A stretch of DNA of 17,221 nucleotides from Burkholderiales bacterium UBA1834 (lineage in GTDB: Bacteria; Pseudomonadota; Gammaproteobacteria; Burkholderiales; Burkholderiaceae_C). Positions 1-6,430 of this stretch are shown here, piece after piece. Position 1 is the stretch's first letter, and each line of letters begins with the position of its first letter. Location of the stretch: NCBI GenBank assembly GCA_002339015.1, contig DDJC01000055.1, forward strand, positions 8,450 to 25,670. Reading direction: 5' to 3'. The notes below the pieces were generated by a model, which worked only from the letters and a program-made list of their open reading frames with translations, was not told where the DNA came from and searched no databases. The translations under genes were made by a program, and so were the position numbers.

Positions 1-1452
1 GCCACCGCCTCGGCCGGCCTTCTGGAGGATGTCTCCAAGCGCTGGAGCTACCAGCACAGCAGCACGGGCGGCTTCCTGTCGGAGATCGTGGGCTTCGATG
101 CCGCCACCAGCACCCTGTGGGTGGCTGGCGTGAGCGGTGTGGATGTGCTCAACGCCCGCACTGGCGCCTTCATTGACCGCATCGACACCACGGCCTACGG
201 CCAGATCAACAGCGTGTCCATCCATAACGGCGTGGCGGCGTTTGCGATCGAATCGACCGTGCGCACCAACCCGGGCGTGGTCACGCTGTACGACACCAGC
301 ACGCGCGCGCTGCTGTCCGGCGCCAGCCCCATCACCGTGGGCGCCTTGCCCGACATGCTCACCTTCACCAAGGACGGCAGCAAGATCCTGGTGGCCAATG
401 AAGGCACGCCCAGCACCTATGGCCCGCGCCTGGCCGATACCAACGGCCACCGCAACTACGGCCCGGCGGTGAACGACCCCGTGGGCAGCGTCAGCATCAT
501 CGACGTGGGCACCCGCACCGTGACCCACACCGCCACGCTGGCCGGTGTGCAGCAGACCGGCACGCACATCCGCACCAACACCGGCATGGATGTCGAGCCC
601 GAGTACATCGCCGTGAACGCGGCCGGCACCAAGGCCTACGTGACGCTGCAGGAAGCCAATGCCATCGGCGTGCTCAACGTGCAGACCGGCCAGTTCGAGA
701 AGGTGATCGGCCTGGGCGCCAAGGATTTCAGCCTGGCTGGCAACCGCATCGACACGCGTGACAACGGCACCATCAACCTGACATCGCCCCATGTCAAGGG
801 CCTGTACATGCCCGATGGCATCGCCGTGTACGAGAGGAACGGCCAGACCTTCCTCGTGACCGCCAACGAAGGCGACTTCCGTGAGGATGACGAGGATCGC
901 CTGGCAGCCAGCAACCTGGGCGCCACCGGCGATCTGGCCCGGCTGCGTGTCTCGGCGACCGATTCGTCAGCGGGCGATCTGTATGCCGCTGGCGCGCGTT
1001 CCTTCTCCATCCGTGACGAGAACGGGAACATCGTCTACGACAGCGGCGAGATCCTCGACCGCGAAGCCATCGCCCGTGGCATCTACGATGACGGCCGCAG
1101 CCGCGACAAGGGGGTTGAGCCCGAAGGCGTCGAGGTGATGGACATCAACGGCCGCACCTTCGCGCTGATCGGTCTGGAGCGCACCCTCAAGGCCGGCATC
1201 GCCATCTTCGACATCACCGATGCGGCCAACTCGAGCTTCGTCGACATGATCGTCTCCGATGGCGATCTGGCACCGGAAGGCCTCAAGGGCTACTTCCTGG
1301 ATGGCAGCTACTACTTCGCCTTCTCCAGCGAAGGCAGCAACACCACCTCGGTCTACAAGCTGGCTGCCGCCGTGCCCGAGCCCGAGACCTACGCCATGGT
1401 GCTGTCGGCGCTGGCCGTGATGGGTGCGATGCGGGTGCGGCGCCGCCGTTGA
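1..1452 (+). CDS. Choice-of-anchor I family protein with PEP-CTERM sorting signal (5' truncated by window)
   Basis: The frame is open from the first base, so the gene begins upstream; 483 residues are visible. The first residues (ATASA) look like the end of a signal peptide, followed by a beta-propeller-like protein typical of the choice-of-anchor I family: a repeated ANEG motif (around 391-408 and 859-876), then EPEGVEVMDINGRTFALIGLER-type blade sequence (about 1114-1180) and a closing SDGDLAPEGLKG stretch. The C-terminus has VPEPETYAMVL, a hydrophobic helix and a final arginine cluster, the tripartite PEP-CTERM signal read by an exosortase, so the protein is expected to be exported and processed or anchored at the cell surface. 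Some family members carry alkaline phosphatase activity, but I see nothing here that proves a reaction. Family call confident, function unknown. Confidence 0.88.
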   Translation, partial: ATASAGLLEDVSKRWSYQHSSTGGFLSEIVGFDAATSTLWVAGVSGVDVLNARTGAFIDRIDTTAYGQINSVSIHNGVAAFAIESTVRTNPGVVTLYDTSTRALLSGASPITVGALPDMLTFTKDGSKILVANEGTPSTYGPRLADTNGHRNYGPAVNDPVGSVSIIDVGTRTVTHTATLAGVQQTGTHIRTNTGMDVEPEYIAVNAAGTKAYVTLQEANAIGVLNVQTGQFEKVIGLGAKDFSLAGNRIDTRDNGTINLTSPHVKGLYMPDGIAVYERNGQTFLVTANEGDFREDDEDRLAASNLGATGDLARLRVSATDSSAGDLYAAGARSFSIRDENGNIVYDSGEILDREAIARGIYDDGRSRDKGVEPEGVEVMDINGRTFALIGLERTLKAGIAIFDITDAANSSFVDMIVSDGDLAPEGLKGYFLDGSYYFAFSSEGSNTTSVYKLAAAVPEPETYAMVLSALAVMGAMRVRRRR

Positions 1453-1649
1453 GCGGTGTCAAAGCAGACCGTCGGCCGATGACGCACGTGGCCCCACGGG
1501 GATCGGCTGCTGCTGGCCAACTGCGACCTGTTCGGCACCAACGACCTTGGCCGGGTCACGACCTACTATGATCAGCTCCGAGGTGTCCGCTTCGCGTGAC
1601 CGTGAGCGCGTGAGGCGGGCGGTGATGTTCTCCGACGGGTGAGGCGCCC

Positions 1650-2729
1650 TTGGATTCAATTTCCCAGGCCGTTCTGGGCGCGGCCGTACAAGGCGCCCTG
1701 CTGGGCAAGGTTCAGGGCCGCCGTGCCTTGCTTTATGGTGCCGCGCTGGGCACCTTGCCGGATCTGGACGTGTTCGTGCGCTATGCCGATCCGGTGTCCT
1801 CCATGACCTACCACCGGGGCTTTTCGCACTCGGTGTTCGTGCTCACGGCATTGGCGGCGCTGCTGACCTGGCTGGTGCGCTGGCGCTGGCCGGATGCGCC
1901 TTACAGCGCGCGCCGCCTCTTCGCGACGGTGTGGCTGGTGTTGATCACCCACGTACTGCTCGATGCCTTCACTGTGTATGGCACGCAGATGTTCTGGCCG
2001 CTCGCGCCCACGCCCGAGAGCTGGGCCGCGATCTTCATCATCGATCCGGTCTACACCGTGCCTCTGCTGCTGGCCGTGCTCATCGCACTGGCCATTGGCC
2101 TGGCAGGCAAGGCCGTCGTCGTGCTGGTGGGGGCGTTGGCGTTCAGCACAGCCTACCTGGGCTTCGGCCTGGGCGGGCGCCTCTTGGCCGAGCAGCGTGT
2201 CGCTGAGGCGCTGCGCGCGCAGGGCGTGGCCTTCGAGCGCTTGCGGGCGGTGCCCATGCCGCTCAACACCCTGGTCTGGCGCGTGATCGCCCAAGGGCCT
2301 GGTGGGCAGCAGATCGAGGCCGTGAGCAGCCTGTTCGACCGTGCGCCGCCCGAGTGGGTGCGCTTGCCGCCCCAGAGCGACGTGGGCCACGTGCTGCAGG
2401 GTGTGCCCCTGTACGAGCGCTTGCGCTGGTTCACCGGTGATTGGCTGCGGCTTGATGTGATCGGCGATGCGCTGGTGGTCAGTGATCTGCGCATGGGCAT
2501 CGCGGGGCAATACACCTTCCGGTTCAAGATGGCCCAGTGCGAAGCGGCATCTGGACGGTGGCAGGTGGTGACGCCCACGGCCTGGCCTTCGGTTCGCCCG
2601 GGCATGGCAGAGCTCAGGCCCATCCTGGCGCGCATCACCCACCAGCAGCCACCGCTGCCCTTGGCCGGCTGGGTGGGCACCTTTCTGGAAACAGGTGCCG
2701 GATCGCAGGCGGGCAGCCACTGCCGTTGA
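1650..2729 (+). CDS. Membrane-bound metal-dependent hydrolase, YdjM/DUF457 type
   Basis: 359 residues. The TTG start is chosen because the sequence right after it, MDSISQAVLGAAVQG, is the standard N-terminus of this family. Probable metal ligands are visible: P37-D38-x-D40, H55-RGFSH60, and H101-xxx-D105. Several hydrophobic segments lie between residues 60 and 165 (for example 60-77, 92-107, 130-165), so the protein sits in the inner membrane; the C-terminal half (about 190-350) is soluble. Relatives are annotated as inner-membrane metal-dependent hydrolases; in E. coli ydjM is LexA-regulated, but I found no LexA-like palindrome in the 197 bases upstream. It lies 197 bases after the PEP-CTERM gene and is probably a separate unit. 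The substrate is unknown. Confidence 0.87.
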   Translation: MDSISQAVLGAAVQGALLGKVQGRRALLYGAALGTLPDLDVFVRYADPVSSMTYHRGFSHSVFVLTALAALLTWLVRWRWPDAPYSARRLFATVWLVLITHVLLDAFTVYGTQMFWPLAPTPESWAAIFIIDPVYTVPLLLAVLIALAIGLAGKAVVVLVGALAFSTAYLGFGLGGRLLAEQRVAEALRAQGVAFERLRAVPMPLNTLVWRVIAQGPGGQQIEAVSSLFDRAPPEWVRLPPQSDVGHVLQGVPLYERLRWFTGDWLRLDVIGDALVVSDLRMGIAGQYTFRFKMAQCEAASGRWQVVTPTAWPSVRPGMAELRPILARITHQQPPLPLAGWVGTFLETGAGSQAGSHCR

Positions 2730-2810
2730 AGCGTGCGTGTCGCCAACGCGGGTAGAGGCTCTTGGGCATGCCGTTTGCCAAACAGCACAAGCAGAACATT
2801 GGAGACGCAC

Positions 2811-3140
2811 ATGACAACAACACGCTCACTGGCCTACCTCACCATGGCAGCCCTGCTGTCCGCAGGTGCTGCCGTGGCCCAGGTCCAGCCTGGCACCGCA
2901 TCGGTGTCTGAAACCGCGGCGAGCAGTGCCCACAAGGCATCCGACGCGGCCAGCAGCAAGAAGACGACTCCCAAGAGCAAGAAGGCCAAAGCCGGCAAGC
3001 CTGCGACACAGGCCAGCAACCCAGGAACATCTGGCGGTGCTGGCAACCGCTCGGGTGGCGAGCGCAAGGACGGCGCAAGCTTCAGCGCACCGCGTCCCGG
3101 CGGGGCCGCATCCAAGCCCACCGGTACGGGCTGGGATTGA
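2811..3140 (+). CDS. Small exported lysine/alanine/serine-rich protein
   Basis: 109 residues. The ATG at 2811 is preferred over an upstream in-frame start at 2733 because it has GGAGA five bases upstream and begins a clean signal peptide: MTTTRSLAYLTMAALLSAGA, with probable cleavage near AVAQ (residues 21-24). The mature part is low complexity: Ser/Ala rich at first, then a lysine cluster (KKTTPKSKKAKAGKP), then Gly/Ser/Pro rich to the C-terminus. It looks like a basic periplasmic or secreted protein with no domain I recognise. It is the last chromosomal gene before the island, and an island-derived reading frame on the other strand runs antisense through nearly all of it. It could have lost its natural C-terminus in the junction event, but the stop at 3138 gives a plausible end. 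Confidence 0.62.
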   Translation: MTTTRSLAYLTMAALLSAGAAVAQVQPGTASVSETAASSAHKASDAASSKKTTPKSKKAKAGKPATQASNPGTSGGAGNRSGGERKDGASFSAPRPGGAASKPTGTGWD

Positions 3141-3506
3141 GCCAACCCGCCTCCGCTTGCGCACCTCGTCCCATGGCGCAGACAGCTTACGCCCATCAAG
3201 CACCAGCAGGCCCACGGCTTCGAGTGCAGCCACATCCTGGTGAACATTCTTGTAATGACGTCCGATGGCCGCATCCAGTTCACGGGTGTTGTTCACCTCG
3301 TTCTGACGAACATAGCGAAGCAACTCCAGGCGACGGGGCGACATGGTGGACACCATTGCGTCGATGTCCAGGAAGGTGATGTGTGTCTCGTTGACGGGCA
3401 CGCCTTTCTCGGCGCGCTTCCACGCGCTGATGAAGCGATTGCCCATGTCCCGCAGGCTGTGCACGTGGACCTGAGCTTTGGTGCTGTCGGTAGTCTTCTT
3501 GCTCAT
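2826..3506 (-). CDS. TumA-like antitoxin / winged-helix DNA-binding protein with run-on C-terminus
   Basis: Residues 1-115 (3506 down to 3162) match the HVO_A0114/TumA-type family: an N-terminal segment VHVHSLRDMGNRFISAWKRA, then a winged helix-turn-helix (about 55-108: SPRRLELLRYVRQNE ... YKNVHQDVAALEAVGLL), ending at PWDEV. Family members usually stop within about ten residues of that motif. Here no stop follows; the frame reads through RKRRRVGS into the reverse complement of the exported-protein gene, adding some 110 Arg/Gly/Ala-rich residues of unlikely function. I infer that a deletion at about 3141-3161 removed the last codons and stop. The start overlaps the stop of the toxin remnant by ATGA, as in intact toxin-first TumE/TumA pairs. 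The DNA-binding part could still be made. The 226-residue form is probably an artefact of the junction. Confidence 0.62.
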   Translation of the reverse strand: MSKKTTDSTKAQVHVHSLRDMGNRFISAWKRAEKGVPVNETHITFLDIDAMVSTMSPRRLELLRYVRQNEVNNTRELDAAIGRHYKNVHQDVAALEAVGLLVLDGRKLSAPWDEVRKRRRVGSIPARTGGLGCGPAGTRCAEACAVLALATRAVASTARCSWVAGLCRRLAGFGLLALGSRLLAAGRVGCLVGTARRGFRHRCGARLDLGHGSTCGQQGCHGEVGQ

Positions 3507-3553
3507 GTTCTAGCCCTTTCTACATCGGCCAGGAAGTCGGCGATCAGCTTCCT
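3503..3553 (-). pseudogene. 3' remnant of a TumE-like toxin gene
   Basis: Reading minus-strand codons that end at the TGA at 3503-3505 gives KLIADFLADVERART, which resembles the C-terminal helix of TumE/DUF6516 toxins (pattern DFxADIERAR). The TGA overlaps the antitoxin ATG as ATGA, the expected gene coupling. Upstream of about 3553 the toxin frame no longer makes sense and the sequence becomes integrase-like, so the toxin has been deleted down to its last 15 or so codons. The match rests on family recall over a short peptide; the position and coupling strengthen it. Confidence 0.5.
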
Positions 3554-3792
3554 GGGCGATGTCTTGACGGGCCTTGTCTTGACGCTCGCGGGCGTCTTTG
3601 AGGCCAACCTTGGGGGTACACGCCCAGGGAAAGAAGCTTCTCCTTACCCCCAAAACGGTACTTCAGCCGCCATAACTTACGCCCAGTGGGCTGACTCAGC
3701 AGGTACAGGCAACCGCCGTCGAAAAGCTTCTGCGGCTTCTCGCTCGGTTTGGCGTTCTGGACGGTCTTTGCATCAAGAGTGTTCAGGGCCAT
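3554..3792 (-). pseudogene. P4-type tyrosine integrase, N-terminal fragment with frameshift
   Basis: From the ATG at 3792 the frame reads MALNTLDAKTVQNAKPSEK, then LFDGGCLYLLSQPTG and LWRLKYRFGGKEKLLSLGVYP, the N-terminal DUF4102 domain of P4-like integrases and clearly related to the intact integrase at 8440-9705 (NAKP, LPDGGGL, WRFRYRFDGKEKMLSLG). After GVYP the frame is lost at a run of five C/G (3612-3616). Dropping one base restores KVGLKDARERQDKARQDIA, which continues the family. Similarity then stops at about 3554, where toxin-derived sequence begins. The catalytic domain (R, HxxR, Y) is entirely absent, so this is dead as a recombinase. It marks a second, older island next to the present one. 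Confidence 0.78.
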
Positions 3793-3845
3793 GGACAGGG
3801 GAGTATGTGGGGGTAGCGATGGCGCGAGAACGCCAGACACCGCCA

Positions 3846-3875
3846 ACTTACCCCCAGCATACCCCGGATTTACCC
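3846..3875. repeat. Probable integrase arm-site cluster of the remnant island
   Basis: Three short TTACCCC-like units (cttaccccc, cataccccg, tttacccgg) lie 54-84 bases upstream of the remnant integrase start. The intact integrase has the related gttacccgc/attacccac units at the matching place. Integrase arm-type binding sites are the simplest reading; this is inferred from position and repetition. Confidence 0.42.
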
Positions 3876-3906
3876 GGTCCGATCTGGATTGCTTTCGACG
3901 TAAAAA

Positions 3907-3935
3907 AGCCCTAAGTGCTTGATTCACTTAGGGCT
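3907..3935. terminator. Bidirectional hairpin upstream of the remnant integrase
   Basis: Arms agccctaagtg and cacttagggct form a perfect 11-bp stem around a 7-base loop (cttgatt), with A-run on the left and T-run on the right, so it can terminate transcription either way. It is a close match in stem and loop to the hairpin at 9815-9852 and lies the same distance (about 130 bases) from its integrase start. Confidence 0.6.
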
Positions 3936-3940
3936 TTCTG

Positions 3941-3990
3941 GTCGCTTCCGGACGTTGCCGGATGCTTGTTTGGGCCGGGGTCACTTGAAC
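3941..3990. other. Degenerate attachment site resembling the ssrA 3' end
   Basis: Aligned in register with 9854-9906, this stretch keeps ggtc, gacgt, a short inverted repeat (TCCGG 3947-3951 / CCGGA 3958-3962, six-base spacer), then gccgggg (3973-3979) and ttgaac (3985-3990), which match the gccgggg...ttgaac of the tmRNA T-arm and acceptor stem. The spacing from the hairpin to this point is the same at both loci (about 50 bases). It is not a clean direct repeat, so either the crossover is shorter than I assume or the site has decayed. Confidence 0.4.
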
Positions 3991-4040
3991 TGTGGTTGGG
4001 AGGGCGCATGGATGCTAAGTTCATCACTTTGTGTGACGAG

Positions 4041-4063
4041 AGTTACCCGCAAAGTTACCCACA
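4041..4063 (+). repeat. 23-bp direct repeat, left copy (matches 9748-9770)
   Basis: Begins agttacccgcaaa and ends ttacccaca; 22 of 23 bases are identical to the copy upstream of the intact integrase, in the same orientation. Each copy holds two ttaccc units ten bases apart. The two copies lie just inside the two proposed ends of the 5.9-kb element, as expected for arm-type integrase sites. Confidence 0.6.
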
Positions 4064-4080
4064 GTTGCATACTATGAAAC

Positions 4081-4102
4081 GTGCCCTGCCTAGGCAGGGC
4101 AC
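4081..4102. repeat. Perfect 22-bp palindrome
   Basis: Arms gtgccctgcc and ggcagggcac surround a central TA, a perfect palindrome. It could be a hairpin in RNA or a protein-binding site. There is no T-run after it, so it is not a standard terminator. It is the first of a series of hairpins running to 4418. Confidence 0.6.
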
Positions 4103-4418
4103 TCAAGGCTGCTAAGATGCAAGACCGCCGTAGCTTTTGCTACAGGGGTCTTGAGGCATCTGTTACGTGATTCCGCTCTTTTTCACCAAGATCGGAAAGG
4201 CCTTAATGCCATACATTTTGGCGTAAAGGATCCGACCGTTTTTAGTGATCCATGGGCGAAAGATGATTTCGTGATCCTCGGGGATCGGGAAGTCAAACGT
4301 CGTTTGTTTCACGACAAGTCGCTTTCTCCGGAGTTATCCGGCATAAGTGCAAAGGCTTGGTTAAGCCTACTGGGGCCTCTAGTTCGCTGCGTCCGTGGAA
4401 AGATCGCGAGCTAGAGGC
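4081..4418 (+). ncRNA. Candidate structured RNA or regulatory region at the island's left end
   Basis: This stretch has lower GC than its surroundings and holds at least four inverted repeats: the palindrome at 4081-4102; a long imperfect stem at 4116-4160 (gatgc...gcatc, aagacc...ggtctt, gtagc TTTT gctac); aggctt/aagcct at about 4353-4366; and a 13-bp stem at 4375-4418 followed by tttcctttt. The last looks like a plus-strand terminator, so a plus-strand transcript of about 300 bases ending near 4428 is plausible. A frame of 87 codons (TTG start 4151, stop 4412-4414) lies inside it, but it has no recognisable domain and no good start site, and its end is buried in the terminator stem. I favour RNA over protein. 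The strand and function are inferred. Confidence 0.3.
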
Positions 4419-4428
4419 TTTCCTTTTC
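4375..4428 (+). terminator. Probable rho-independent terminator (+ strand)
   Basis: gcctctagttcgc (4375-4387) pairs with gcgagctagaggc (4406-4418) with a single G-U position, and tttccttttcc follows. The T-run is on the plus-strand side only, so it would end a plus-strand transcript from the structured region and does not serve the minus-strand DUF5343 gene. Confidence 0.5.
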
Positions 4429-4496
4429 CGCCCTGACTACGTAGGCAATCGCCAGGGCCGACTCATCTTCTGATCATGCATTCCTCTTTGTAGCGA

Positions 4497-5252
4497 TTAG
4501 GTGGGGCTTTCTTCATCCGTTTGATCTGCGGCTTCAACCTTGGCCTTTACCGCCAGTTGCTTCCAACCCGTGATGTAGGCCGACAGCATGGTCTGAAACA
4601 AGTCCCAGTCTGAGGCGCTCCAATCCGCGGGAATGGTGATGCGGACCTTTCTATTGATCGGAATAGGAATTTCGAAGTGCTGAGCACCAGCAGACGAGGG
4701 CGGAGGCTCATCGTGCCGGTCCGGTGTCACTACGCTTGCAGGCGGTGGCGGTGGCGGCGGTGTCTCTTTTTTGCTCTTAGAGGTACCGTTCTTGGCTACT
4801 GCCGGCACCTTGATGTTGGAAGAAACTTTGATCCCAACGTCCTTGGCCGCAGACAAGAAGAAGCTAATTGCGCGAGCCAGCGTGCTGCCACTGATACCTT
4901 GACTACGAAAAACTTCCGCCATTTGCGCACTAGTCCCGCGTTCCAGATTGAAGGGCGGGGTGAAGACGAAGTGGTACGACACTTTCATCGCCTCCGCCAG
5001 CAACCTCTTCCTGGCCTCATCGTCTGCAAAGACGTATTGCTCGTAGAGAGGCTGGGGAGCGCCCTCGTCGTTAATCATCTTCAAGAACTTCAAGGCAGCC
5101 AACAGCTCATTGGCAGTTGAGCCTGAAAAATTGGACATGAGCGAGCGGTCAACTACCGTCGTCACATGCCCATCCTCACGCCGGGCATTGAAAAAAGTGT
5201 TGAACGATTTGTACGAGGCGTACACCGGTGCAACCTGTCGTTCTCCGCTCAT
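4497..5252 (-). CDS. DUF5343 domain protein
   Basis: 251 residues from the ATG at 5252, which has GGAGG seven bases upstream; a TTG two codons earlier leaves no room for a ribosome site. The N-terminal part (about 5-145) has the DUF5343 pattern: YASYKSFNTFFNARREDGHVTTVVDRS, then FSGSTANELLAALKFLKMINDEG and LYEQYVFADDEARKRLLAEAM. A charged linker with a run of seven prolines follows (about 160-185), then a short C-terminal domain (about 195-240: FEIPIPINRKVRITIPADWSASDWDLFQTML). Cytoplasmic, no signal or membrane segment. The family has no established function; members are common in mobile elements. The C-terminal piece could bind a partner protein. It is the last gene of a minus-strand cluster of unknown genes and the likely cargo of this island. 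Confidence 0.75.
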   Translation of the reverse strand: MSGERQVAPVYASYKSFNTFFNARREDGHVTTVVDRSLMSNFSGSTANELLAALKFLKMINDEGAPQPLYEQYVFADDEARKRLLAEAMKVSYHFVFTPPFNLERGTSAQMAEVFRSQGISGSTLARAISFFLSAAKDVGIKVSSNIKVPAVAKNGTSKSKKETPPPPPPPASVVTPDRHDEPPPSSAGAQHFEIPIPINRKVRITIPADWSASDWDLFQTMLSAYITGWKQLAVKAKVEAADQTDEESPT

Positions 5253-5572
5253 GAGCAACCTCCATTACCGAATGCCATGGAGTCTACATGCTTTTTTGTC
5301 CTGCCTGATCTGGTTTGGGTTCTTGGGCGGATCGATTTTTGATGATGATCTAAGTCACGAACGAAGTTGTTTCGTCGATTGATCTTGTTTTGTCCTGGAA
5401 ATAAGTCCTTTAAAAACAATAGGTTACGATCATTATTGCTGGCGAACGAAATTTTATCGTTGGATTGATTTGCTGTTTCAAACTGTTTCAAATACGCCGG
5501 GAACGATCTAAGCGTGCAAGGTTGCGATAGCTGACGCTTGAAAGAGAAGCCAGCTCTGGCAGTCCTGGTCAT
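5249..5572 (-). CDS. Doubtful small ORF in AT-rich spacer, ATGA-coupled at both ends
   Basis: 107 codons between the 120-residue gene and the DUF5343 gene. Its ATG (5572) overlaps the stop of the gene before it as ATGA, and its stop overlaps the DUF5343 ATG as ATGA again, the usual sign of translational coupling. Against it: there is no Shine-Dalgarno, and the stretch (about 5390-5530 especially) is much richer in A and T than neighbouring genes. The product is rich in Asn, Lys, Arg and Ser, as random AT-rich sequence would be. I see no domain. The alternative is that this is simply the 310-base promoter and leader region for the DUF5343 gene. Confidence 0.22.
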   Translation of the reverse strand: MTRTARAGFSFKRQLSQPCTLRSFPAYLKQFETANQSNDKISFASNNDRNLLFLKDLFPGQNKINRRNNFVRDLDHHQKSIRPRTQTRSGRTKKHVDSMAFGNGGCS

Positions 5573-5931
5573 CCATCGATCTTTTTGAAGGCTGCTACGA
5601 GCTTTTCCATCTCGCCGTTGATCTCCTGCAAAGCGACTATGGACTGTTTCAGCGCCATGAAGAGCACATCTGCCGGATTGTCTGTGGCGCTAGGATTCCG
5701 CCAGTCGGGGCATGCCACCATGAGCATGGCGTCAAAGGTTCTCGACATGCTGGCGTGTTGTTCCAGCGAGGCAAGGACACGCATAGCATCCGCCGCATAA
5801 GCCGCTAGCCTCAGCGTGGTGACTGGCTCGTGCTGCCTCAGCAGAAGGACGTCCAGTTCATTGCACAGCAGACGATGTGGCGGCAAGGGCACTGCATGGG
5901 GGCCAGTTTCTTGGGTCTCATTGGTATCCAT
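5569..5931 (-). CDS. Hypothetical protein, 120 residues
   Basis: Starts at the ATG at 5931, inside the last codons of the 170-residue gene before it (14-base overlap), with AAGGGG just upstream; the overlap suggests translational coupling. The product is soluble and mostly helical in appearance: LLCNELDVLLLRQHEPVTTLRLAAYAADAMRVLASLEQ, a central SRTFDAMLMVACPDWRNPS, and a C-terminal amphipathic helix (VLFMALKQSIVALQEINGEMEKLVAAFKKI) that could form a coiled coil. No family is recognised. Codon use looks normal for a high-GC genome, which supports a real gene. Confidence 0.6.
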   Translation of the reverse strand: MDTNETQETGPHAVPLPPHRLLCNELDVLLLRQHEPVTTLRLAAYAADAMRVLASLEQHASMSRTFDAMLMVACPDWRNPSATDNPADVLFMALKQSIVALQEINGEMEKLVAAFKKIDG

Positions 5932-6430
5932 GCCCGCCCCTTAACACGCCGCAAATAGATCTGACGACTCGCCGTAGGTGCAGTTCGTTCAGGCCTTCGA
6001 CCACGAACGTGCGCAGAGGCCTGCGGTATGCGGGCCGGCATGCGATGACAAGGAACAGGCAAGCCAGGGCGGTCGGCCAGTCCTTCGCCGCGCAGATGCA
6101 GCCCCCCAAGCCCCAGCCTGCCAGGCTGAGGATATCCAGATCGTTGATAAGAAATGGCAGGTCTTGGCGGACGTAGTTCGCGCTAGAGCCTGTTGTCGCG
6201 TTGTACAAGCCCAGCACGGTCGAGCCGGTCAGCACCAGCGTCACGCAGTGCGTCTTTCTCGCGGGCATCAGCTTGGTATGGATGACGAAGCCGCGCTCGT
6301 CTTCATGGCTGGTGGCCAGCCACAGTTCGCGGCGCTCGTTGCACACGGGCCGCTCGTGCCAGCGCATGGGTTTGTTGGTAAACCGGCTGGATTCGATGAT
6401 GGTGCCGGTGACGGTTTTGATTCGCCACAT
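5918..6430 (-). CDS. Hypothetical membrane-associated protein, 170 residues
   Basis: The ATG at 6430 is chosen over the longer frame from 6595 because GGAGGG lies six bases upstream and the extension is not protein-like. Residues 1-75 look like a small beta-strand domain (MWRIKTVTGTIIESSRF ... RRELWLATSHEDERGFVIHTKLMPARKTHCVTLVLTG). Residues about 92-140 contain hydrophobic stretches (DILSLAGWGLGGCICAA and ALACLFLVIA), probably one or two membrane segments, and the C-terminus is arginine rich (positive inside). This beta domain plus membrane helix layout suggests an inner-membrane sensor or anchor, but I do not recognise the family. First gene of the minus-strand cluster with the 120-residue protein and DUF5343. 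Confidence 0.58.
   Translation of the reverse strand: MWRIKTVTGTIIESSRFTNKPMRWHERPVCNERRELWLATSHEDERGFVIHTKLMPARKTHCVTLVLTGSTVLGLYNATTGSSANYVRQDLPFLINDLDILSLAGWGLGGCICAAKDWPTALACLFLVIACRPAYRRPLRTFVVEGLNELHLRRVVRSICGVLRGGHGYQ

Noticed and set aside
1656..2810. Minus-strand open frame of 384 codons opposite the YdjM-type gene
   Set aside because: His/Gln/Arg-rich, no domain; the plus strand has the conserved metal-binding motifs.
4081..4418. Retron RNA, integron attC site or group II intron end
   Set aside because: No reverse transcriptase anywhere in the window; the one GTTRRRY-like match has no partner box in the right arrangement; no intron domain V sequence is visible.
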